The notes below the pieces were generated by a model. The model was not told where the DNA came from. It saw nothing but the letters and a program-made list of their open reading frames with translations, and did no database searches. The translations under genes and the position numbers were made by a program. A stretch of DNA of 64,000 bases, taken from positions 139,571,748-139,635,747 of the forward strand of contig CM035423.1 in assembly GCA_020310875.1 (NCBI GenBank), read 5' to 3'. This DNA is from Ceratopteris richardii (lineage: Eukaryota > Streptophyta > Polypodiopsida > Polypodiales > Pteridaceae). Shown here in pieces: positions 28,661 to 40,026 of the stretch (position 1 is its first letter; every line of letters begins with the position of its first letter).

Positions 28661-29406
28661 ATAGTTTTCCTTCCAATGCTCATGAGTGGAAACCTGTTGA
28701 ATGTTTGAAAAGAACATTCAAACTTGTTTATAAGGACTATGGAGAAGTAATGTATGTAGACAAATATGTTATATTTGTCAATAGCATGCAATTATTTGTC
28801 TATTTTGTAAAATATCGGGTGATATCAAGGATGAATGCATATGGAGATCTTGTACATCTGCTTTCTCCTAGCATCTCTTCATTAGATTGGGAGTCTCTTG
28901 ATCAATGGGCACTTTCAAGATTTTTTTGAAAGATGAAAGATGATATTCAAAGGGCATTGTTACCAACCGAAATTTCTCAAAGGATTAAGATTGAGTGGTT
29001 TTTTCCTCTCCACGTTTTTGTAGCATGTTTTAAAAACATGTTACTGTAGAATACAAGAACAATGTGGCTGGATAGGAGAGTTTCAATTTTAGAGATTGAC
29101 GATGTTTTAGGTAGGAAATGGGATAGAAAAGAAGTTCAAAAACTAGGTGACATCATTCTATGTCAAGTTAGTCGCAACTCTCTTTCGATTTCATATTGTA
29201 TATCTCCATAATCTCTAGTGTTAGGATATGACTATAGAAGCTGGAAGAAAAAGCTTGGAGACTGGATAACCTTGGATTTAGAGAGGAACTATATAGAACT
29301 TGAATTAGAATAGTCGATGCATCCATCTTCTCAACCTAGGAAGATAATTGTCACTACAAATTAGAAACTAAAAGATGTTAGAGAGATTGTAGAGTACCTT
29401 GATGAA
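28661..29406 (+). pseudogene. Decayed unknown reading frame, target of Gypsy-3
   Basis: One frame reads almost through, with stops only at 28927 (TGA) and about 29047, 29209, 29311 and 29362. Between stops are coding-like stretches such as HEWKPVECLKRTFKLVYKDY, SLDWESLDQWALSRFF, TMWLDRRVSILEIDDVLGR and KKLGDWITLDLERNYIELEL. A donor-like GTAAGT at 28581 and pyrimidine-rich acceptors ending at 28639 or 28660 precede it, as expected of an exon. It ends at YLDE, where Gypsy-3 inserted, and the frame resumes briefly at 45775. I do not recognise the product; it could be a host gene relic or an unrelated transposon. Confidence 0.4.
29402..29406. repeat. 5' target site duplication of Gypsy-3 (ATGAA)
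   Basis: Identical to 45775-45779, directly outside the two LTRs. Confidence 0.95.
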
Positions 29407-30065
29407 TGTTGGCAGTCAAGGAACTGAAGGACTCACAAGACAAGGAAGTCAACGAAGGGAGTCGGAGCGACGAGAAGGTACAAGCAGACAGAGTAGTCAA
29501 AGAAGATCTGGCAAGTAGGCCATCTAAATTTTTCATGCATCAAAGAGGTGGGCACACAAGAAGAAGGAGCAAGTAGGGAGCTACAGGAAATGTATGTCAA
29601 AATGTTAGAAGAAATCCCTACAAAAATAGTGATTTTCATCACTAAAAACCATTGTAAATACCATTTCATATTTTTGTAGCTCCATTTTGTGCAAGCCAAG
29701 GAGTCCTTGAGCTTGAGGAGCTTTAGAAGTACCCACCTATCAGTTTTCACATTTTTTAGACTCCGTTTGAACCTCCAAATAGGCTAGAGAACCTAATTTT
29801 TAACTAGGCCGGACACTAGGTCTGGACAAGACCAAGGTTAGCTTGTAATAGAATTGAACTTGTATGAGCATTTTGGAAGTAATCTAAAAGAACTCCATTG
29901 TCTCCTCTTTGTTCTTGTCGTGTGTGCACGTGTGTGTGTATGTGTGTGCATGTTTGTGTGCTTCTCACTCACGCACTTGTGCCTTCACTTGCTCGAGGTC
30001 ATCATACCATCCTCACGTCTTCCCGGATTGACATTAAAGGAGGTGCTACTCATCACTAAGCTACA
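29407..30065 (+). repeat. 5' LTR of Gypsy-3 (TATA region deleted)
   Basis: 659 bp, TGTTGGCAG to GCTACA. Compared with the 3' LTR it lacks about 34 bp at 29832, exactly the piece containing TATAAATA. The promoter copy that should drive this element is therefore missing its TATA box. A (GT)-rich microsatellite lies at 29925-29960. Confidence 0.93.
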
Positions 30066-30073
30066 CCAAATTT

Positions 30074-30091
30074 TGGTGCCGTTGCCGGGGA
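30074..30091 (+). other. Primer-binding site of Gypsy-3
   Basis: TGGTGCCGTTGCCGGGGA, one base from the Tat/Athila-type site, eight bases after the LTR. Confidence 0.88.
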
Positions 30092-30449
30092 TCGAGCTTT
30101 GAGGATGAGCGTGTGATGGTAAGACGTAGAGTTGTGACGTTGGCATTGTAGGTAATCTCTTCACTTTTTCTTGTTTTTCTCTTTCTTACCTCACCATCAT
30201 CATCACCATCATCACCCTCACCATATCCGATCTCCATCTCCATCATCACAAAAAAATTTCAGTTTTTGATCATATCACCTTCCACCTTTCATTTCCCTCA
30301 TTCCACTTGTGAGAGAGAGTGAGAGAGCGACTTGTGTGCTTGGATTTCTTGCTTGTTTCTTGAGCACTCTTGCAGGTTGTTGCTGTATCACCCTGTCCAG
30401 CAGGTTACACAAGTACGGACAAGCTCAAAACTGTCTCTGTGTCGCCGAC

Positions 30450-31015
30450 ATCTGTCGATCGCGACCGATAGAAAAATCGCCCATTTGGTAAAACGAAGTA
30501 CACCACAATGATGCACATGATGAGCACATCCTAAATCACTAAACAAAACTAAAAAATTCCGTTTTCTTCTGTCAATCGTGATTGACACCGTCGATCGCGA
30601 TCGACAGCCACGATCGACAGCCACGATCGACAGACCCTGTCAATCGCGACCGATAGACGTGTCGATCGCGACTGACAGACCTCATGACCGATAGACTACC
30701 GCGTAGGATTCAGTCAATCGCGATTGACACTGTCGATCGCGATCGACTGAAAGTTGACGATTGACACAAAAATTTGCGTTGCCACGTGTCCATCGCGACG
30801 GACACATCCCCGATCGACTGAAATTACGACAAAAATCTCAAGAAAAGTGTCGATCGCGATTGACACCATCGATCACGATTGACAGGACTCACGACCGACT
30901 CTGTCGATCGCGATTGACACCGTCAATCGCGACTGACATGTCGATCGCGACCGACAGGCCCTGACGGACACCTCTGTCAATCGCGATTGACAGACCTGTC
31001 GATCGCGATTGACAT
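30450..31015 (+). repeat. Palindromic repeat leader of Gypsy-3
   Basis: About 20 copies of a 16-base unit around GTCGATCGCGATTGAC, several of them perfect palindromes: GTCAATCGCGATTGAC (30713-30728, 30976-30991) and GTCGATCGCGATCGAC (30590-30605, 30732-30747). The fourth base pair appears as A-T or G-C, which preserves symmetry. The flanking leader (30092-30449) contains a CATCAC microsatellite. The rest (31016-31899) has nothing recognisable. Confidence 0.92.
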
Positions 31016-31899
31016 GCTTTTTCGGCCAAAGTTCTAGGGTTCTATTTCCAAGTCCTTGGGGTAATTTTTGGGCATACTTGTCAAGCCATTAGTGATTTGT
31101 GAAGTCCCTACACTTGTGTTTCGAGAAAAGTCCTGTGAACTGTCAGCCTGTTTGAACCCTATTTTAGCCCCAGAACCCTGAACAGTCATAACTTTCTCAT
31201 ACAAAATCCGTTCGGGGCGAGCTTAGGCTTGTTGGAAAGCTCGTGGGGAGTAAAACCAAAACTTCCACTGGTTACGGTAAAATTAATATCAGGATTATTA
31301 GATAGGGTATTTTGAAGTTCACCATACCCTGGGGTAGGAAAGCTGAAGGATCCTTGGGCTTGTTTTCCATAAAGGCAAAGGGAAATTTGGTTGTGAATTG
31401 CATGCATAAAAGTGATATGTCCATCATTTGAATTTAAGTCTTGAGCTAACCTTAAGACTCTTACAGGTCCATTGAGAGCTCGTGAAGGCATCCAAAGCAA
31501 GGGCTTCTGGCAAGCTTGAGAACCGGGTTCTTGAGCACCACAGGACAAGGGATCAGCAAGCAAGGTTGGAATATTCTCAACACCCTCTGTCTGTTTCTAG
31601 CTTAGGCTAAGTGCGAGTAGTGCTAGAAGTAAGTTAGGGCAACGATAGGCACGAGACAAGTCAAGACTATCTAAGAAATCAAGTTCAAGTATGTGTGACC
31701 GACAACTTTAAAGGAAACGAACCTAACGTGAGACGATCAACACTCAAGTGCGGAAATTAACTCAAGTGTTCCTGACGACGTGATATCAAACAAGATCATA
31801 ACCACAACAATCAACTAAAAAGAATCAAGTGACTGATATAAAAGAACTCAGCAACGAGGTTGTACCTTGGGTAAAAATTGGGATTGCTCAAATAGGCAT

Positions 31900-34800
31900 A
31901 TGAACCTTAGATCAGGACGACACCTAGGAAGAGATAGACAAAGTCTTAGGTCTTCAGAGGCTAGTGTTAATCATACTGCTAAGTCTTGGGCCGAGCAGTT
32001 GAGCCATTATTCACACTACCCTAGCTCTGAAACTAGTGAGTCAGAGATGTCCCACGGTATGGAGAGACCTACAGGAAGTTCAGGTGTGCCATACTTACAT
32101 AGGGTAGAAGGTCCCTACAAGACGCAGCTAGAATACCTTAGGACCAACCGACTAGGTGCTAGCATCTATGAGGACAGCCTAGGAAGATTAGTGGTCCATA
32201 TTAAAAACCTTGACCAATCCATTGGACTAGAACATCCAGCGGTCAAGTTTGAAAATGGAGCATACTTGGACAAAGAAGGAACAATATACGTAGTCACGAG
32301 TCACCCAGATAGGATAGATGAGTTCGGAAACGTGATCCCTGAGACGGACATAGGTGATCTAGAGCAAGGAAACATGGGTGTATAACCTAGAACCCCCCGA
32401 GGCAAATCTGTTCTCACTAGGATTATCACACCGGAGTGGATTCCCCAAGACAATAAGAGCATAGATCTGTTCCTGAACCGAGAGACTGATGAAGCCTTTT
32501 GGAGGTATAGATTTGATAAGCCAAATGAGGTAGGAACAATCATGATATATGAGTTCAAAGATCCTGATAGCCTAGGCAAAGTGACCTACTTAGATCACGC
32601 TTCAGAGAGGATCTTTGTGGTTACAGAAAATGATAGGCATGCTTACACTTGGAAAGGTGAATTTATTTTCCCCCAACCAAGATCGAATGTGTCCTTTGGT
32701 CACCCAGGAGCTGGAACATCTCAAGCTCACGGAGCGCAAAGAGATAGACATAGAGATAGACCAGAGGTAAGCTTTGCCAACCCAGTGGGAAGAGAAAGAA
32801 TGAGAACGGAAGCAAATAGAGTGGAACCTGAGGGACTTAGAGCCCCAAGGAACCAAAGGAATGCGGATGAATTCCCTCTACCAAGACCTAGAGAGCATAC
32901 GAGGACTTTGAGACCGACTCAGCTAGTTAAGTCCATGAAGAACTACTTCGATGGCACAAGAGACCCATATGATCATGTGGCCGAGTTTAGGCAAGTCTTG
33001 AGAGCTGAGCAAGTTGAGGACCTATTCATGCAGTATAATGCCTTTGGTCTAACCCTTAGGAACACAGCCCTTACGTGTTTTCAACCATTGAATGAGAGAT
33101 AGTTCACGAGCATAGTCCAACTCTTAGAGGCTTTCATCACTGAATTCTCTAAAAGTGGCATAAGGCATAATACTTCCTCATATGATACATAGCTTCAAGC
33201 AGACCCCTCAGGAGACTGTGAGACTTGCAGGAAGAAGGTTTAGGCAATATCTCGAGAGATGCTCTGTTCCTGAGTTGCCCACACCAGCCAAACAAGTGGC
33301 CTTATTCTTGGATGGATTGCTAAGTACAAAGTTGCGATCCTATGTGTACTTGAAGGACCCTAGGACCATAGAAGAGTGTGTACGCATGTGCATTGACATT
33401 GAGGATAACCTAGGGGAGGAACTAGAGCTTTCAAAAATCTATAAAGATTCTGACAGCACTTCTAGTCTCTCTTCCTCGCAATCTACATCAATTGAGGAAC
33501 TCGCTGAGAAAGTAGCTCAAAAACTAGGTGTCTCTAGTAAACAAATTCCTAGATTTGCCCTAGTAAAGAGGTGCTATACTTGCGGCGGTGACCACATGGC
33601 AAATGTATGCCCTATTATGGCCCAACCCCAAGTGAATCCTAGTAGCCAATACTACACCATAGAACGGAGGTACACTAACCACACCGCACAAGACTGCCCT
33701 TATAACAAACAAAATGTCAGGCAAAATTACCCTCAACCATATCCACAACATGGAAGATATCAAAACCAATATCCACCACAACAGTATGCTAGGCCTCAAC
33801 AAACCTACCACCCACAATATCAGCCCCAACAAAGACCTCAACCAGTGCTAGCCCAACAACTTCCTGCTCCAGCCAATGTGATCCCTGTAAAGTACGTAGC
33901 TGTAGAAGAGAACCTGAATAGAGCCATAGTGCCAGTAACACCATTGCTATCAGAAAGTGACCCGAGTGATCATAGTTTTGATTCCACTCACATAGATAGT
34001 CCGCAGGCTTACTACATGCAGTCTCCTGAACATGGTGAGTCCTACTATAGTGAAGAACGGAGTGAACCTAGTTGGAAGCCAGATTACACAAATGTCATGT
34101 ACGCAAACCCCAACCCCAGACCACAACCTAGGCAAGTAAGACCCCCATTTCCTAGAGGGCCATGCTACAGATGTCAAGGAGATCACCTCATTCGTGATTG
34201 CCCCATGCCGGCACCCACACAACCCCAGTCTATAACAATCCAAGGCTTTTGTCAAGATTGCGGCAAAGAGCATCTCTTACGAGATTGCCCAAAGAATCCC
34301 AATAATATGCCAAAAATCACCCCTATTAATGTTATTGGATTGGTTGTAGACTCCACAGGGAGTGTGACTTCCACTGCACCAGTACAAGTAGTCACTAGAG
34401 CTCAAGCCTTGCAGCAGAACCAAAGTTTAGGCCAAGAGAAAAGTGCTGAGGCTAGTGAAGCTGAGAGCATAACCAAGAAGAGGACTAGAGCCTGGAGAGA
34501 TAGTAGAGAAAGAATGAAGAGGCAATGGGCTAAGAAGATGAGTGAACTCAAGGAAAGCCTAAGAGAAACAAAAGCCAGGATAGTTGAACTCACATCTCAA
34601 ACTCCCTCTCACACTACCCCACCACCACCATTCCTATCTCCATCCGATCCAACCCCTTCCAACCTGCCTCAAGCTACTCCACCACCCCCTAGAGTAGGAT
34701 CAGTCCTAGCAGATCCCACTCCTGAGGACCTAAATATGATGCTCAAAGCATATCAGGCCAGAATCCAAGAAGGGCCAAACGTAACCGATCATGAAAAGTG

Positions 34801-35107
34801 TTACCCAAGAGCAGAACTAGAGCTTGAACGAACCAAAATTTATGCTAAGATGGTGGAATTGGCCCAAACCATGTTTGAAGCCAATCGCCTCTTTAACATC
34901 TCTAGTTCAGCTAAGACGTCGCACTTTGATGGATTGCTAGAAAGGTTGGAGAAACTAATAGCACAATCAGAAAAGGAACCGGTCTCTCAAAATAAGGGCA
35001 AGGCAAGTATGAGGGCAAGCCTTCCTGCCCAGGAAGCCTATGTGCCTAACTCTACGGAGCCTGGCACATCTTCTTCTATGAATCGGTTCACACCAGAATT
35101 CCTATGA
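31900..35107 (+). pseudogene. Gypsy-3 gag
   Basis: Begins MNLRSGRHLG. Breaks are a TAA at 32383 in the N-terminal region, a TAG at about 33100, a frame change at about 33180 and a TGA at 35105. Parts in order: N-terminal region (GPYKTQLEYLRTNRLG; YEFKDPDSLG), gag core (MKNYFDGTRDPYDHVAEFRQ to DIEDNLGEELELSKIY), knuckle 1 CYTCGGDHMANVC (about 33573), a Gln/Pro/Tyr-rich stretch, knuckle 2 CYRCQGDHLIRDC and knuckle 3 CQDCGKEHLLRDC (34.16-34.29 kb), a charged helix, a Pro-rich segment and ADPTPEDLNMMLKAYQA. The 641-codon piece 33182-35107 is clean. Three knuckles are more than the usual one or two. It would form the capsid and bind the RNA. Confidence 0.92.
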
Positions 35108-35316
35108 GAGATTCAAGAAGACAAATGGGCTAAAGAAAGTGAAGTCCCTCCTCCCATTGAACTTGTGGATGATGCACACGATCAATTCCCACAAGACATC
35201 CCGTCCATTTACGGAGAGCAGGAGAGCACTCAATCTCAGGAGAGATTAGACTTCGAATCTAATTCCATAAAGAACTACCCCATTTCACAGGCCCATGGGA
35301 GGCAAAGTCTACGTGT

Positions 35317-36876
35317 ATGCGAGCACCCACTATCATGGTAAGAAACAAAGATTCAGTCATACCTAGGAACACGGAGGTAGTAAAGAATACTAAAGTGCAG
35401 TGCAATCTCACTTTAGAAGAGTTGCTCAAAGTAAGGCCGGAACTATGGAAACATGTAGCCAAACAAGTACCAGAGATAGCCAAACCGCGTTCCCAGGTAG
35501 GTTCTCATAGGACAGTGCCAGAAATTCCTCTAGACAAGATAGGAGATATGAGTGAAGGTGAAGAAGGAAACACCTATCTTCCCATCACCCACCAAGGATA
35601 CACAACCAAGGCCATTCTAGACTCCGGTGCAGGAGTTGCCATTGCTACCACTTCCCTATGGAAGCGTTGGGGCAAGCCAGCACTCAGGCCCACGAGGATG
35701 AAATTGCAGATGGCTGATGGTCACATAGAAAGACCCTTAGGCTTGCTAGAAGGAATAACTCTCACTACATGTGGTGTAGAGTTTGATCATACCTTTGCTA
35801 TCTGTGATTTTAGCAAGAACCATGCATATGAGATGATTTTGGGAAGACCATTCATGCGACAGCTGCAAGTGGTACAGGATTGGGGAACCAATTCCTTGTA
35901 TTTGCAACACCTAGGTGTTACGACCAAAGTGAATCTCAAAGATTACTCCCATAGAGATGTCCCTCCCATTCAATGGAACCCCATCCACAGAGCCAAAGAT
36001 GATACGGAGTCTGTGCATTCCACAGGATCAGGATCCTCATGGATGCATGAAAACACCCACTTATGGATGTGCAAAGTAGCAGAAGAAGAAGAGAAGAGAT
36101 AAAAAGCAAGAGAAGTAGGTGCGAAAGAGACACATAGATCAATTCAAGACCCAACCTATGCACCTGTTGTATTCCCTAATGAAGAATTTGAACCTCACGG
36201 CTGGGCAAAAATTGTAGCAACCATGGATGTAGCCATCAATGAAGAAAAATGGACACCCCACTGTGATGAGGATGGCTATGACATTTCAGTCTTCTCCATA
36301 GAGCCAATCATGGGAGAGGCAGTTCTAGAAGAATGCGAACCTAGCCTTGATGCATTTGAGGATGCAAGTGACTCCGACCTAGGGTCAATCATTATGGACC
36401 CACCTTTTGCATCAGATGAAGAATACTTCTATGAAGTAGAATTTCAACTCCAGAGACACGGAGAGCTTACAAATGATGTAAGGTTAACCACACAAGTCAC
36501 CCCTAAGGATGAAGGAAAGAAAAGAAAGAAGAGAGAAGTCACACCAGAAGAGGAAGAATCTTTGTTTGAGGTCCCTGAAAATTTTAAAAAGTATGAGATA
36601 GACGACAGGAGAGTCATGATAAGAATGCCTAAACGAGAGTCACAACCAGGAGAGGCCTATGATAACAAAGAAACCACCAAAAAAATAGTGGTAGCCCTAG
36701 AAGAAGGAGAGGAGAGATGCACATACATAGGCCATGACCTAATAGAGGAAGAAGAACAGGTGTTAATAGCCTTGCTAAGAGAATACAGAGATGTATTCGC
36801 TTGGAGTTACAAGGATTTTGAAAGGTGTAGACCCGGACATATGCTCACACACTATCCCCATGACCTCAGATGCTAA
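35317..36876 (+). pseudogene. Gypsy-3 retropepsin 1 and acidic linker
   Basis: The protease lies in 35317-36102: LEELLKVRPELWKH, PITHQGYTTKAILDSGAGVA (active site DSGA) and EMILGRPFMRQLQ. A TAA at 36100 is followed by the same frame to 36876: an acidic linker, PENFKKYEIDDRRVMIRMPK, then the start of RT (GEERCTYIGHDL). A frameshift near 36822 moves RT to another frame. The catalytic motif is intact. Upstream (35108-35316) is a broken acidic gag-PR linker. Confidence 0.9.
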
Positions 36877-37864
36877 ACCTTCTAAGCAAAAGCCATACAC
36901 ATATAATGATAATTATGCTGCCAAGATCAAAGAGGAGATAGATAGACTGGTTGAAGCTGGATTCATCTATGAAATTGAGCACACCGAGTGGGTGTCCCCC
37001 ATTGTAGTGGTGCCCAAGAAGAATGGAAAGCTACATGTGTGCATTAACTTGAAAAAGGTTAATGCAGCCACTATTCGAGACAACTATCCGCTTCCTATCA
37101 CTGAGCATCTGCTTGAAAGAGTAGCAGGCAAGGAAGTGTACAACTTCCTTGATGGATTTTTGGGCTACAATCAAGTAGCCATACCTCTAGAAGATCAGCA
37201 TAAGACAGCTTTTGCCACAGAGTGGGGCATATTTGCCTTTAGAGTAATGCCATTTAGGCTTACCAATGCTCCTGCAACTTTCCAAAGATTGATGTGTCAC
37301 GTGTTTAAAGAGTTCTTGAGGAAGAATTTAGAGGTCTATGTTGATGATCTCTGTGCTCATTCCAACATTAGACAGACACATATACCGGAACTCAGGCAAA
37401 TCTTTGACAAGTGTAGAGAATATCAAGTCTGCCTGAACCCAAAAAAGTGTGTTTTCATGGTCAGGCAAAGAAAGATTCTAGGACACATAGTGTTAAAGAA
37501 TGGCATATCCACTGATGAAGAGAAAGTAAAAGCCATAGCAGAGCTACCTAGGCCAAAGAATGTCAAGGAAGTACAAGCTTTCATGGGGCATTGTGGCTAT
37601 TACCGACGCTTTATACACATGTACGCCATCATTGCCGAGCCACTGTACGGCCTTTTGACCAACTTTGAGTGGACTAATGAATGTGAGGACTCCTTCAATG
37701 AGCTCAAAGGAAGATTGTGTTCAGCACCAATCTTGACCACACGAGATTGGAATAAGCCCTTCCATGTTCATGTAGATGCATCCAATTATGCTATTGGATG
37801 TGTGCTTGCACAACCTACGGGCGAAGGTAATATGGATCTTCCAATTGCCTATGCTAGTAGATAG
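36791..37864 (+). pseudogene. Gypsy-3 reverse transcriptase and start of RNase H
   Basis: The RT is well preserved: PSKQKPYTYNDNYAAKIKEE, VSPIVVVPKKNGKLHVCINL, the FPLxxFxR-equivalent MPFRLTNAPATFQRL, catalytic YVDDLCAHS, CVFMVRQRKILGHIV and FMGHCGYYRRFIHM. RNase H starts at HVHVDASNYAIGCVL and YASR, where CAA/CAG has become TAG at 37862. About 385 bp, compared with Gypsy-4, are then missing around 37902, taking the rest of RNase H and part of the linker, so the enzyme cannot be functional. Confidence 0.92.
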
Positions 37865-37917
37865 TTGAATGCATCTGAACGGAACTATACCACCACAAAG
37901 CCCAAAAATACCAGATC

Positions 37918-39183
37918 ATGGCAGGAAGCATGTACAAGCACACAGATCAAGGGATCCTAGCTTGTTGTGTGGAAGAGGATGAGTACGCTAAATGGTTGCA
38001 ATTGGCACATGTAGGTGCATTAGAGCAACACTACTCAAGGCAAAGAACCCTACAGAAACTAAGGAGACTCAGAGTGCATTGGCCTACTATGGAAGCAGAT
38101 GTCCATAAGTTGTGCAAGGAATGCCCAATCTGTTGCACTAAACCACCGGTGGAGCATGCCACTCTTTATCAAGTGTCCATAGTGCCAGATTGGAGTGAAC
38201 CATTAATAGCCTTCCTGAGGACGAGAACATTCCCTCAAGATATGACACTGGCCAGACAAAGAAGTCTAGAACAAGAAGCCCTAGATTACTCACTCATTGG
38301 TGATAATCTATACAAGCGTGGTAAAGATGGTTACTTGAGACTATGTGTCCATGAGAGTGAATACATCAAGATCTTGGAAGCTGCTCACCAAGGTGTAGTA
38401 GGAGGACACTTTGGACCAGATCGGGTGATCAAGGCAATCCTATTTGCAGGCTTATGGTGGCGGACCCTTCACATGGATGCACATACCTATGTGAAGAGGT
38501 GTGATGTTTGTCAGCGAACTCAATATCCTATACACAAAGATGAGATGCCCCTGAAACCTATGATGGGTGGACATGCATTCTCTAAGTGGGGAATAGACTT
38601 TGTAGGTCCTATTAATCCCCCAGCTAAGGGTTCGCATGCAGAATATATTATTGTGGCCACAGACTATCTAACCAAGTGGGTAGAAGTGAAAGCCACGACT
38701 AAGAATGATGCCCAAACAACCACCAAGTTCTTATTTGAGAATGTATTCACACGATACGGGCTACCTATAGAGCTAGTCAGTGATAGAGGCACCCACTTCT
38801 TGAATGAAGTTATTGAAAATCTTCTCCAAGAATTCTTGGTAGTACACAAGAAGTCCGCCCCCTATCACCCACAAGCTAATGGGCAAGCCGAAAGCACAAA
38901 TAAGATTCTGTGCAATGTGTTGACCAAACTAGTGAATAATAAACACTCTGATTGGGACAAAAAACTACACCATGCTGTTTGGGCATACCGAGTTGCCTAT
39001 AAAACGGTACTCCAAGCCACACCCTTTCAGATGGTATTTGGCCAAAATGCAGTGCTACCATTGGACTTCTTGATACCTACACTAAAGGTAGCACAGGAGC
39101 ATGAGTGGACGGGTCATGAACTCTCTTCGAGGATTTTTGATCTGGAACGACTGGGCAAGACAAGACTAAGAGATGCAGCATGA
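37918..39183 (+). pseudogene. Gypsy-3 integrase with two H2C2 modules
   Basis: Frame of 421 codons. The first zinc-binding module is AHVGALEQHYS...HWPTMEADVHKLCKECPIC (residues about 30-70). A linker similar in order to the one before it is followed by the second module, AHQGVVGGHFG...CDVCQ (about 160-200). Then the integrase core: KWGIDFVGPI, VSDRGTHFLNE and YHPQANGQAES supply D, D and E. It ends at a TGA (39181) in the place of a Gly codon. The same frame resumes at once with AAKKRQKAYFEAHVKDKG, so a single stop separates it from the C-terminal domain and PR2. It would join the cDNA into host DNA. Two H2C2 copies are unusual: one is normal. Confidence 0.9.
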
Positions 39184-40026
39184 ATATATGCAGCTAAGAA
39201 AAGACAGAAGGCATACTTTGAGGCCCACGTCAAGGATAAAGGTTTGAGGGCAAGAGATTTAGTTTTAGTCTACACTTTGAAGCAACATGCAAGAAAATTA
39301 GAGAAACGTGGCTATGGAGCTATGATCATAAATAGGATCTCAACGAGTGGAGCAGTACAACTGGCCACCTTAGAAGGTGATATTCTTCCGAGCTACATCA
39401 GCGGGTGGAGAGTCAAATTATATCAAGAACCCCTGACTGAAGAGATGCTAAATCGACTTAACATTGCCAAGAAACGCAAGGAAGAAGAAAAGAGAATTCG
39501 AGAAGAGGCACAAGCAGAAGCCTTAGAACGCATCCGAAGGATGAAGTTGAGAAGGCAGGGTAGAGATCAGCCTAGGACAGATGACTATGCAGCTCAAGGA
39601 TATCATGTGGCTATGTGCGAAGTTTCAAGTAATAATTCTCATAGAATAATTGATCGACATCCTTTTGTAACCTTAGAGATAGGACAAGGAAAGAGTGCAA
39701 GGACTGTAAGGGCCTTGATTGACTCAGGTGCAGCCACTAGTGCTATTAAATTTTCTTATTGTCAAAAGTTGAAATTAAATGTCAATCCTATAGAAGCATA
39801 TCTTATAGGATTGGGAGGTGTGGAAACCCCTTGCATGGGTGAGGTGGAACTTCCCCTCCACATTCAAGATGTTTTAATGACAGTGAAAGTACTAGTGTGT
39901 CAAGATGAGGACCTCACTGAGCCTCTGGTCTTGGGTCAAGACTGGATCTATGATCATGCAGTCAATTTAAACCTAAGAAGTGGACTTCTTCAGGTTTGGG
40001 TCAATGAGAAACACATTACAATTTAG
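39184..40026 (+). pseudogene. Gypsy-3 integrase C-terminus and second retropepsin-like domain
   Basis: Continues the integrase frame: LVLVYTLKQHARKLEKRGYG, a GPY-like module, then a charged helix (KRKEEEKRIREEAQAEALER). The retropepsin-like domain follows: HPFVTLEIGQG, VRALIDSGAATSAI (active site DSGA), GLGGVETPCMGEVELPLHI (flap region) and EPLVLGQDWI near the C-terminus. It has the order and spacing expected of a retroviral-type aspartic protease and differs from PR1 (LDSGAGVAI / LGRPFMRQL). Gypsy-4 has the same domain at the same place. It may process the polyprotein or the 3' ORF product; that is inference. Confidence 0.85.

Noticed and set aside
31186..31563. 125-codon minus-strand frame in the Gypsy-3 leader
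   Set aside because: It shows no recognisable domain, lies in a leader region that differs in the other elements, and is antisense to the element.
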